This document shows, piece after piece, positions 1 through 5,373 of a stretch of 5,373 bases of DNA. Every line of letters starts with the position of its first letter. Positions within the stretch are counted from its first letter, which is position 1. The notes under the pieces are model-generated. The model made no database searches. It was given only the letters and a program-made list of their open reading frames with translations, and was not told the DNA's origin. Source of the DNA: CAYSLC01 sp964431545 (GTDB lineage: Bacteria > Desulfobacterota > Desulfobacteria > Desulfobacterales > JAABSP01); the NCBI GenBank assembly GCA_964431545.1, contig CAYSLC010000308.1, positions 1 to 5,373 on the forward strand. The letters are read 5' to 3'. Made by a program: the position numbers and the translations under genes.

Positions 1-1
1 C

Positions 2-1291
2 GGCACGCTGGCCGGCGGCATCGCCCACGATTTCAACAACATCCTCGGCATCATCCTCGGAAACGCCGACCTGGCCATGATCGACGTTCCCGAAAAGGGG
101 CGGGCCCGGTCCAGTCTGGACAACATCCGCTCCGCATGCTTCCGGGCCAAGGAGGTGGTGCTCCAGCTTCTCAACTTCACCCGGAAGACGCACCAGGAGC
201 GGATCCCCGTCACCCTGGGGCCGCTGGTGCGGGAATCGGTCAAACTCCTTCGGGCCTCCATCCCCACGCCCATCGCCATCCGGCAGCGGATCTCCAACGA
301 CCGGAGCACGGTCCTGGCCGATCCCACCCAGGTCCACCAGATTCTGATCAATCTGTGCTCCAACGCGGCCCATGCCATGGAGGAGCGCGCCGGGACCCTG
401 GAGATCGGCCTGCAACCCCTGGTGCTCGAGGATGGGGCGGATCACCCCTTCGGGGACGTCCCGCCCGGAAAATACGTGGAATTGTCGGTCCGGGACACGG
501 GACACGGGATCGGGCCCGACATCCTGCCCAACATCTTCGATCCCTATTTCACCACCAAGGGGGTCGGGGAGGGCGCCGGCATGGGGCTTTCGGTGGTCCA
601 CGGCATTGTGAAGCGGCACGGGGGAGCCATCGCCGTCCGGAGCGAGCCGGGGGCGGGGGCCGCCTTCCGGATCCTCTTCACGGTGGTGGAGCAGGCCGCC
701 GCCCGCCCGGAGGAGCAGGTCGAATCCCATTCCGGGGGATCGGAGATGATCCTCTTCGTGGATGACGAGGCCTTTCTGGCCGACATCGGGGCCCAGCTCC
801 TCCAGGGGATGGGATATCGGGTCCATGCCCGGACCGATCCGGAGGGACAGACGCTTCATGGCCGGCCTCCTCTCTTCCTGCGCAAGCAGGGAAACCGCCG
901 CCCGGCGGCAGCCTCCAGCAGCAGGCACGCCAGGGCGGCCGCCCCAAACCAGGCGAACCGTTCCTCGTATTGCTTGACCATGCGGGAATCCNNNNNNNNN
1001 NATCCGGAGGATGCCCTCGAGTTTTTCCGGGAGAACCACCGGCGGATCGATCTGGTGATCACCGATATGTCCATGCCCCGGCTCTCGGGGGAAGAGCTGG
1101 CCCGGGAAATACTCCGGATCCGTCCGGACATGCCCGTCATCCTCTGCACGGGGTTTTCCAAACGGATGTCCGACGAACGGGCGGGGGCGCTGGGCATCCG
1201 GGCCTTTGTCATGAAGCCGTTCACCTATGAAGCCCTGACCGCCACCATCCGGCGGGTGATGGAAGAGGGCCGGGGGGAGAAAAATCCTTGA
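2..1291 (+). CDS. Hybrid sensor histidine kinase/response regulator, 5'-partial, receiver disrupted by an assembly insert
   Basis: A cytoplasmic phosphorelay protein: the kinase part autophosphorylates a histidine and the fused receiver takes the phosphate. The frame is open from base 2, so the gene begins upstream; the ATG at 77 lies inside the kinase and is not the start. The phosphoacceptor box GGIAHDFNNIL has its His at 26-28. The N box (INLCSNAAHAMEE) has its Asn at 362-364. G1 (RDTGHGIG) follows at about 491-514, then an F-like IFDPYFTTK and the G2 box GEGAGMGL at 566-589. A C-terminal receiver starts with MILFVDDE (acidic pair 761-766), has the phosphoacceptor Asp in VITDMSMP (1064-1066), the conserved Thr in CTGF (1148-1150) and the Lys in MKPF (1214-1216). 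The segment 837-1001 is foreign to the receiver; without it the sequence runs HARTDPEDALEFF, as expected. The HDFNNIL box with a C-terminal receiver is typical of hybrid kinases with N-terminal PAS-type sensors, which would lie outside the window. The signal sensed is unknown. Confidence 0.9.
   Translation, partial: GTLAGGIAHDFNNILGIILGNADLAMIDVPEKGRARSSLDNIRSACFRAKEVVLQLLNFTRKTHQERIPVTLGPLVRESVKLLRASIPTPIAIRQRISNDRSTVLADPTQVHQILINLCSNAAHAMEERAGTLEIGLQPLVLEDGADHPFGDVPPGKYVELSVRDTGHGIGPDILPNIFDPYFTTKGVGEGAGMGLSVVHGIVKRHGGAIAVRSEPGAGAAFRILFTVVEQAAARPEEQVESHSGGSEMILFVDDEAFLADIGAQLLQGMGYRVHARTDPEGQTLHGRPPLFLRKQGNRRPAAASSSRHARAAAPNQANRSSYCLTMRESXXXXPEDALEFFRENHRRIDLVITDMSMPRLSGEELAREILRIRPDMPVILCTGFSKRMSDERAGALGIRAFVMKPFTYEALTATIRRVMEEGRGEKNP
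837..845 (+). repeat. 9-bp direct repeat, left copy
   Basis: ATCCGGAGG occurs here and again at 1002-1010, directly after the 10-N gap. Joining the sequence before this copy to the second copy restores an uninterrupted receiver domain, so the repeat marks the two edges of the foreign segment. It looks like overlapping contig ends that were not merged, or a short ambiguous extension, more than a transposon target-site duplication. Confidence 0.75.
837..859 (-). other. Apparent start of an unidentified gene overlapping the VWA-like fragment, within the misassembled segment
   Basis: On the minus strand an ATG at 859-857 overlaps the TGA of the VWA-like fragment in the arrangement ATGA, a common sign of translational coupling. 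It reads MKRLSLRI before reaching the direct repeat, where the sequence passes back into the kinase gene. The last few codons (837-845) lie in the repeat and could belong to either locus. If the upstream fragment is BatA-like, this would be the start of the next bat-operon gene. Too little is visible to identify it. Confidence 0.35.
856..991 (-). other. Misplaced C-terminal fragment of a probable BatA/BatB-like VWA protein
   Basis: The minus strand from the N gap to a TGA at 858-856 encodes 44 residues: a charged start (DSRMVKQYEERF), then a hydrophobic stretch (AWFGAAALACLLLEAAA), then a basic tail ending RRKRGGRP. Single-pass C-terminal ends of this form, a YEERF-like motif followed by a membrane helix and a basic tail, are characteristic of BatA/BatB-type proteins with a von Willebrand factor A domain, encoded in the 'aerotolerance' operons next to MoxR ATPases. 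The VWA domain itself is absent, so the family call is recognition from a short tail. The fragment lies inside, and antisense to, the receiver domain of the hybrid kinase, where it has no place. It is best read as a contig end from another locus joined in error. Confidence 0.5.
992..1001. other. Scaffold gap, 10 N
   Basis: Ten undetermined bases separate the misplaced fragment from the second copy of the 9-bp repeat. A fixed run of ten is typical of an assembler placeholder for contigs that touch or overlap, so the reading frame passing through it has no meaning. Confidence 0.95.
1002..1010 (+). repeat. 9-bp direct repeat, right copy
   Basis: Second copy of ATCCGGAGG. It is the genuine start of the right-hand contig and encodes part of the receiver sequence DPEDALEFF. 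The first copy lies at 837-845. Confidence 0.75.
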
Positions 1292-1374
1292 ACTTCCGGT
1301 CCGCTTTCTCTACAAAGGGGTCTTTTCGGATCCGCTTTCCGATCCGCACCGCTTGACGGAGCCGCGTCTCCGGT

Positions 1375-1382
1375 AGAGGAAG
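1375..1382 (+). promoter_or_regulatory. Ribosome binding site of the J-domain gene
   Basis: AGAGGAAG contains GAGG (1376-1379) five bases before the ATG at 1385, a good Shine-Dalgarno match that fixes this start. The 93 bases between the kinase stop and this ATG hold only weak hairpins with 5-bp stems (CGGAT/ATCCG near 1327-1346, CGGAG/CTCCG near 1357-1372). No convincing terminator or promoter is visible there. Confidence 0.7.
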
Positions 1383-1384
1383 TC

Positions 1385-2125
1385 ATGAATCTGCCCGTCA
1401 CCGCCACATCGAACAAAAAGAGGCAGCAGAAGGCCCCCGGCCATTGCCTCTCCTGCGGCGCGGCCCTGAGCCGGCGGCGGCGCCGGTACTGCTCCAACGA
1501 CTGCCGGGGGCGGCTGCGGCGGAAACTCGATCAGCGGACCGGCCTCCTCCGGGCATTGAACGCCCGGTACGCCACCTTCTACTTCACCGATCGGGTGGTG
1601 GTGATGGATGTGCTCCCCCACGGGGCCCGGAAGATCTTCAGCTTCCTCTTCCCCCGGTCCTCCGCGGGCTCCCCGGCCGACGACTACAGCGCCATGGCCA
1701 ACATCCTCGGCAACGTCTGGTGGGAGGAGCGGCGCCGGACCAACCGGCGGTACCTCGCCTCCCAGCGGGTCCTGGAGGTCGCCGGCAAACGGGGGGTGGC
1801 CGTGGACGAGGTCCGGCCACTGGAGCTGCGGAGCCCCTCGGTGAAAAAGAGCCTGCTGATCCACCTGAAGATCGGTCCCACGGATCTCGACCACCCCGAC
1901 CGCCGGGAGGTGATCAAACGGGCCTACCGCCGGCAGGTGATGGCCAACCATCCGGACCGCGGCGGCACCGCCGACGCCTTCCGGAAGGTCCACCGGGCCT
2001 ACGAGGATCTGATGGCCTGGGCGGAGCGCCCCAGTTTCACCCGCCAGCGGGGGTTTCCGGACAAATGGTTCTACGACGGCCACCGGAACGCCTGGGTCCA
2101 GCCGACCCCCCCGCCCGGATCCTGA
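1385..2125 (+). CDS. Zinc-ribbon J-domain protein (DnaJ-like co-chaperone)
   Basis: A 246-residue soluble protein. Near the N-terminus, Cys21, Cys24, Cys36 and Cys40 (CLSCG ... YCSNDC) form a C-x2-C-x11-C-x3-C zinc ribbon in a strongly basic stretch. Residues 50-150 form a middle region I do not recognise; it holds FYFTDRVVVMDVLPHG and an aromatic NVWWEERRR. The C-terminal part, about 160-214, is a J-domain: helix II VIKRAYRRQVMANHPD with the HPD tripeptide at 189-191, then RGGTADAFRKVHRAYEDLM as helix III. J-domains stimulate the ATPase of DnaK/Hsp70, so this is probably a specialised co-chaperone (class C: no G/F region, no canonical DnaJ zinc centre). A second HPD at 170-172 lies before helix II and is not in the functional position. 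The client is unknown. The gene follows the kinase by 93 bases and precedes the transporter by 24, suggesting co-transcription with the transporter. Confidence 0.85.
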   Translation: MNLPVTATSNKKRQQKAPGHCLSCGAALSRRRRRYCSNDCRGRLRRKLDQRTGLLRALNARYATFYFTDRVVVMDVLPHGARKIFSFLFPRSSAGSPADDYSAMANILGNVWWEERRRTNRRYLASQRVLEVAGKRGVAVDEVRPLELRSPSVKKSLLIHLKIGPTDLDHPDRREVIKRAYRRQVMANHPDRGGTADAFRKVHRAYEDLMAWAERPSFTRQRGFPDKWFYDGHRNAWVQPTPPPGS

Positions 2126-2135
2126 CCCCGTACCC

Positions 2136-2141
2136 AAAGGA
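2136..2141 (+). promoter_or_regulatory. Ribosome binding site of the EamA transporter gene
   Basis: AAAGGA lies eight bases before the ATG at 2150. The position and match support this start over downstream in-frame alternatives. Confidence 0.65.
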
Positions 2142-2149
2142 ACGATATC

Positions 2150-3118
2150 ATGCCGGAGGATTCACCGGACGCCCCGCGTACGTACCTGGCCCTGAGCGCG
2201 GCGGCGGTATTCTGGGGCCTCTCCTTCGTGGGCACCAAGGTCGCCCTGGAGACCCTGCCCACCTTCACCGTGGTCTTCGGACGCTTCGGGCTGGCGTCCC
2301 TGCTCTTCCTCCTGCTCATGACCCGCCGGGGGTTTCCCCGGTTCACCGCCGGGGAACACGGCAAGCTCTTTCTCACCGCCCTGTTCGAACCGGGCCTCTA
2401 TTTCATCTTCGAAACCGTGGGGCTCCAGTACACCACCGCCCCCAAAGCGGCTCTCATCATCGCCACCATCCCCCTGGCGGTGATGCTCTTCGCGGGCCTG
2501 ATCCTGGGGGAGCGGCCCTCCCCGGGGAGCCTGGTCGGGATCTTCGTCTCCTTGGCGGGGATCGGGGTGCTCATCACGGGGGATCCGGATTTTTCATGGA
2601 ACCTGAGCGGGCCGCTCTTCGGCGACCTCATGGTCATCGGCGCGGTGGTCACCGCGGCCCTGTACATCGTCCTGGCCCGGGATCTGGGGCGGAGCCACTC
2701 GGCGCTTTCCATCACCAGCCTCCAGATCCTCTACGGCGCCCTGTTCTACGCCCCGGCCTTCCTCTGGGAGCTGCCGGAGATCGCGTGGGGATCGGTCAGC
2801 GCCCGGTCCCTGGCCGCTCTGCTCTATCTGACCCTCTTCGCCACGGTCGCGGCGTTCCTCTGCTACAACCACGGACTCACGAAGGTATCGGCGTCCCGGG
2901 CCTCGGTCTTCATCAACTGCATCCCGGTGGTCACGGCGGTGGGGGCGTGGCTGATTTTAGGGGAGACGCTGACGCCGGTTCAGATGGGCGGCGGCGCCCT
3001 GGTGCTTCTGGCGGTGTTCGTGGCCAATCTTCCCGGCCTCGGCGCCAAGGAGCGGGGGATCGAACGGACGGTGACGGGGGAGGAGAGTCAGGGTTTTGTT
3101 TCCAGCTCCACTTTGTGA
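2150..3118 (+). CDS. EamA-family (DMT superfamily) inner-membrane transporter
   Basis: A 322-residue membrane protein with two homologous halves of about five helices each. The first half spans about 12-143, starting YLALSAAAVFWGLSFVGTK, a family hallmark of the first helix. The second spans about 156-293 and starts GDLMVIGAVVTAALYIVLAR. Each half ends with the recurring motif before its last helix: LILGERPSPGSLVG at 117-130 and LILGETLTPVQMGG at 268-281. Small-residue helices and the AALIIATIPLAVML segment (100-114) are also typical. Members export metabolites or amino acids, or import small solutes; the substrate cannot be read from sequence. Length is slightly above the usual 290-300 because of a polar tail after residue 294. 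The last ten codons are antisense to the end of the Uma2 gene, so the tail may have changed when that gene arrived. It lies 24 bases after the J-domain gene and is probably in the same transcript. Confidence 0.92.
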   Translation: MPEDSPDAPRTYLALSAAAVFWGLSFVGTKVALETLPTFTVVFGRFGLASLLFLLLMTRRGFPRFTAGEHGKLFLTALFEPGLYFIFETVGLQYTTAPKAALIIATIPLAVMLFAGLILGERPSPGSLVGIFVSLAGIGVLITGDPDFSWNLSGPLFGDLMVIGAVVTAALYIVLARDLGRSHSALSITSLQILYGALFYAPAFLWELPEIAWGSVSARSLAALLYLTLFATVAAFLCYNHGLTKVSASRASVFINCIPVVTAVGAWLILGETLTPVQMGGGALVLLAVFVANLPGLGAKERGIERTVTGEESQGFVSSSTL

Positions 3119-3675
3119 TAGAGATCCTTCATGGATAACGCATACCGGATCGATTCAACGCTGACCGTACCGTCCAATCCGGTCACGGCGTCGTACAGCC
3201 AGCGATGATCCTCCTGTCTGAAAAACCGCTCCAGAATCGGCTCTTCCTGGGAGACGAGCAGGTATTCTCGAAGGGAGGGGATCTTTCGGTAGAACCCGAA
3301 TTTCTTGCCGCGGTCGAAGGACTCGGTGCCGGGGGACAACACCTCGATGATCAGGATGGGGTTCCTGACCACGTCGGTCCTGTTTTCGTAAAAATCGATA
3401 TCGCCACAGACCACCATCACATCCGGATAGACGAATGCGCTCGCGGCGGCGATATCCAGTTTCATGTTCCCGTCAAAAACGAAACAGTCTCTGTCATCGA
3501 CGGCCTCGCTGAGCCTCCGGATGAGATTGACACAAATGGCGCTGTGGTTCCGGCTGCCGCCGGCCATGGAAAAGATCTCGCCGCCATAATACTCGCACCG
3601 ATGGTCGGCGCCTTCCTCGATGTCGAGGTATTCTTCCCTTGAGTAACCCGTCTTCCTTGCCAGCGGATCGCTCAT
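3088..3675 (-). CDS. Uma2-family PD-(D/E)XK endonuclease-like protein
   Basis: A 195-residue protein of the Uma2 (formerly DUF820) family, a restriction-endonuclease fold group with few tested functions. Visible family features are: YSREEYLDIEE near the start; CEYYGGEIFSMAGGSRNHSAI with Glu33 and an Asn-His pair; VYPDVMVV with the PD Asp at about 85; PILIIEVLSPGTESFDRGKK with Glu111 and Lys124/125; and YRKIPSLREYLLVSQEEP. These make up the expected D...E-x-...K active-site order. In-frame ATGs occur at 3678 and 3675. A weak GGAAA lies four and seven bases upstream respectively, favouring 3675. An earlier ATG at 3786 would overlap the upstream gene and adds 37 unconserved residues. The gene starts 49 bases after the stop of the Rpn-like gene, likely in one transcript. 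It is convergent with the transporter and overlaps it by 31 bases. Its GC content is lower than that of the flanks, suggesting transfer. Confidence 0.88.
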   Translation of the reverse strand: MSDPLARKTGYSREEYLDIEEGADHRCEYYGGEIFSMAGGSRNHSAICVNLIRRLSEAVDDRDCFVFDGNMKLDIAAASAFVYPDVMVVCGDIDFYENRTDVVRNPILIIEVLSPGTESFDRGKKFGFYRKIPSLREYLLVSQEEPILERFFRQEDHRWLYDAVTGLDGTVSVESIRYALSMKDLYHKVELETKP

Positions 3676-3724
3676 CATGGATTTTCCATGGGATGTGCCC
3701 GCTGCTTTGCTCGTTTTTGGATCA

Positions 3725-4206
3725 TCAAGGTCTTTTCTCGATGTTTTTCTGAAACTCGGCCACGCTACCGGTTTCGGCGACCGCATTTTTGATCCGATAT
3801 AGCTGTTCGATGTCCTCGATCCGCCGGATTTGTTCCATCAAGGTGAGGCCCTTGTCGCCGAAGCGCAAAGAGAGCCCCAGTTCGATGGCCTCATACAGGC
3901 CTTGCTGGAGGCCCTCGCGCCGTCCCTCCTCCGCCAATATCTGTCGCAGTCCCATCAACCCCTCCTTTTGCGGATCCGATGAGAGGTACTCCCTCTGGTA
4001 CTGAATCAACTCATCCTCGGTCAGATCCGCGTACATATCGATATAATCGACATATTTTTTCTGCTTTTCAACATCTTTTTCCAATTCCACCAGCCCCTCG
4101 CATGCCCGGGCGTAAATCTCCACCCGCTGGCTCTTCTCATGGGCCATGTTCGGTAAGTTGAGACGGGCCACGATATTTCGGCTGTTCATGTGGATTTCGG
4201 CACGGG
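3725..4206 (-). CDS. Rpn/putative-transposase-family protein, C-terminal part (N-terminus lost in gap)
   Basis: The frame runs from the N gap to a TGA at 3727-3725, about 160 residues. It begins RAEIHMNSRNIVARLNLPNM, continues KSQRVEIYARACEGLVELEKD, KYVDYIDMYADLTEDE and QYQREYLSSD. It ends with the EEGRREGLQQGLYEAIE linker, a helical LSLRFGDKGLTLMEQI and VAETGSVAEFQKNIE. This order is familiar from the C-terminal half of proteins annotated as 'Rpn family recombination-promoting nuclease/putative transposase' or 'cytosolic protein'. In these the N-terminal half carries a PD-(D/E)XK nuclease fold. That half, expected at roughly 100-200 residues, is missing here, so nuclease activity cannot be judged. 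The frame joins the kinase across the Ns only by chance. AT-rich stretches (32% GC at 4021-4080) set it apart from its neighbours. Such genes are often multicopy, which may explain the assembly break. It is likely transcribed together with Uma2. Confidence 0.75.
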
Positions 4207-4306
4207 NNNNNNNNNNNNNNNNNNNNNNNNNNNNNNNNNNNNNNNNNNNNNNNNNNNNNNNNNNNNNNNNNNNNNNNNNNNNNNNNNNNNNNNNNNNNNN
4301 NNNNNN
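4207..4306. other. Scaffold gap, 100 N (true size unknown)
   Basis: Exactly 100 undetermined bases, a conventional placeholder length. The missing DNA must hold the last 30-50 residues of the sensor kinase, any intergenic sequence and the N-terminal half of the Rpn-like gene, so the real distance is probably well above 100 bases. This assumes that the two contigs are truly adjacent. Confidence 0.95.
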
Positions 4307-5373
4307 CAGGGCCACCACCTTCTTGACGAAGGCCAGGCCGATGCCGGTGCCCCGGGTGGTCCGCACCAAGGGGTCGTCCACCCGGAAGAAGTCGTCGAAG
4401 ACCCGCTTGAGGGCGTGGCGGGGGATCCCCGGCCCGGTGTCCGAAAGGCTGACGCGGATCCACCGGCCCTCCTCCGCCACCCGGAGGGTGATCCGTTTTT
4501 CCGGCGATTTCTTGCCGAACTTCATGCTGTTCTCCATGAGGTTGATGAGCACCTGGATCATCACCTCGGGGTCGTAGAGGAAGGGCCGGTCCACCCGGTG
4601 GTCGGTCTCCAAGGCGAACCCCTCCTTGCGCAGCTTCTCCGACATGATCCCCGCCACCGCCGAGACCACCTCGGAGAAATCCCCCTCCTTCCGGGAGAGC
4701 CGGAACTGCTTTTTCTCCAGCTTGGAGAACTCCAGTACGTTGTTGATGAGCCGCGACAGCCGGGCGGTCTCGGCATCGAGGATCCGGTAGTACTCCCGTT
4801 CCCGGTCGGGGGAGGGGGCGATCCCCTGTTCCAGCATCTCGATGTACATCCGGATGTTGGTCAGGGGGGTCTTGAGTTCGTGGGTCACCGAGGAGACGAA
4901 CCGGGACCGCCGCCGGGAGTGGTCCAGGACCACCCGGGCGCTCTGGTGAATGGAAAAAAACCCCAGAAGGATCACCAGGACGAGGCCGGCGATCATGACG
5001 GTGAGGGTCCGCCGGCCCGCCACCGGGGGGACGGTCTCGCAGACCAGGGTCGCCTTGAGGAAGGAGAAGGGCCGGGGGAAGGTCCGGTCCACCACGAACC
5101 GGGGGGATCCGATGGGGGTCCCGGCCGTGACGGCGGCGGCCGGGCGGTCCCTGTCGGCGACCACGAGGCGCAGGCCGGTGAACCGGCTCATGGGCTGTCC
5201 CGAGAAGTGGCGGGCGGCGAGATGGTCGAGGAAGCCCTCGGAATCGAGGAGGAACCCCTGGCGGTAGATCCGGTTGCCCAGGAGGATCCGCCGGAAGATG
5301 AAGATCCGCTCGTCGGTGATGAAGACCGACTGGAGGGGATCGACCTCCGCCTGGAGGGTGGGACCCTGGACAG
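4307..5373 (-). CDS. Membrane sensor histidine kinase, partial at both ends
   Basis: An inner-membrane HisKA/HATPase kinase that would phosphorylate a response regulator not seen in the window. The frame is open at 5373, reading VQGPTLQAEVDPLQSVFITDE, so the ATG at 5191 is internal. The first part (5371 to about 5010) is probably an extracytoplasmic sensor region with no domain I can name. One membrane helix, TLTVMIAGLVLVILLGFF, lies at about 5005-4952. The H box FVSSVTHELKTPLTN has its His at 4882-4880. The N box LINLMENSMKF has its Asn at 4531-4529. G1 is SDTGPGIP (Asp 4441-4439), the F box is VFDDFFRVDD, and G2 is GTGIGLAFVKK at about 4351-4319. The protein then runs into the N gap; the family usually needs 30-50 more residues (HGG..., then a GSTF-like end). 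All key catalytic boxes that can be seen are intact. No receiver or regulator gene is visible beside it. Confidence 0.9.

Noticed and set aside
837..1010. Transposon insertion with a 9-bp target-site duplication in the receiver domain
   Set aside because: The inserted bases carry no terminal inverted repeats or transposase and read instead as the end of an ordinary gene from elsewhere. One edge is an N gap, so an assembly join explains it better.
1320..1373. Hairpins that might form a terminator after the hybrid kinase
   Set aside because: The stems are only about 5 bp and no T-run follows. GC-rich DNA gives such pairings by chance.
1353..1380. Possible promoter (TTGACG with TAGAGG) before the J-domain gene
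   Set aside because: The spacer is only about 15 bases, the -10 match is poor, and it coincides with the ribosome binding site.
1310..2137. A 275-codon minus-strand frame opposite the J-domain gene
   Set aside because: Low-complexity Gly/Pro/Val/Ala translation with no motif. It lies entirely antisense to a well-supported gene.
1444..3138. A 564-codon open frame on the plus strand crossing the J-domain and transporter genes
   Set aside because: It is a second-frame shadow in GC-rich DNA, rich in Gly, Pro, Arg and Ala with no domain character. The J-domain and EamA frames over the same bases have clear family motifs and ribosome binding sites.
3205..3642. A 145-codon plus-strand frame antisense to Uma2
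   Set aside because: It mirrors a well-conserved gene, has no ribosome binding site I can see, and no recognisable domain.
3676..3786. An upstream ATG start for Uma2 at 3786
   Set aside because: It would overlap the end of the Rpn-like gene by 62 bases and add 37 residues unlike the family's N-terminus. Family similarity begins just after the ATG at 3675.

Overview
The window looks like a scaffold from a GC-rich, Gram-negative bacterial genome, probably metagenome-derived. The two-component kinases, the zinc-ribbon J-domain protein and the Uma2 and Rpn-like genes would fit Desulfobacterota (former Deltaproteobacteria). That placement is an inference from gene content and style, because no rRNA or marker gene is present. 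Two runs of N (10 bases at 992-1001 and 100 bases at 4207-4306) mark scaffold joins, and both create misleading reading frames.

Layout, left to right. (1) 2-1291, plus strand: the 3' part of a hybrid histidine kinase with an HDFNNIL-type phosphoacceptor box, an ATPase domain and a C-terminal receiver domain. The receiver is split by about 165 bases that do not belong to it: one copy of a 9-base direct repeat, a fragment that reads on the minus strand like the end of a BatA/BatB-type VWA protein plus the start of a following gene, and the 10 Ns. Removing the segment restores a normal receiver. (2) 1385-2125, plus: a small protein with an N-terminal four-cysteine zinc ribbon and a C-terminal J-domain. 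(3) 2150-3118, plus: a ten-helix EamA/DMT-family transporter, 24 bases after the J-domain gene and probably co-transcribed with it. (4) 3088-3675, minus: a Uma2-family PD-(D/E)XK protein, convergent with the transporter and overlapping its end by 31 bases. (5) 3725-4206, minus: the C-terminal part of an Rpn/putative-transposase-like protein, just upstream of Uma2. (6) 4307-5373, minus: the middle of a membrane-bound sensor histidine kinase, cut by the N gap after its G2 box and by the window edge at its N-terminal side.

The Uma2/Rpn-like pair is clearly less GC-rich than its flanks. Hand-counted 60-base samples give 32% at 4021-4080, 48% at 3781-3840 and 55% at 3481-3540, against 73% at 2641-2700 and 65% at 4801-4860. 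It reads as a small accessory insert next to ordinary chromosomal genes. The two kinases are separate signalling proteins and nothing visible links them functionally. I do not see a convincing new multi-gene system. The points most worth checking are the two assembly-made chimeras, the zinc-ribbon/J-domain architecture, and the tandem Uma2/Rpn-like nuclease-superfamily pair.
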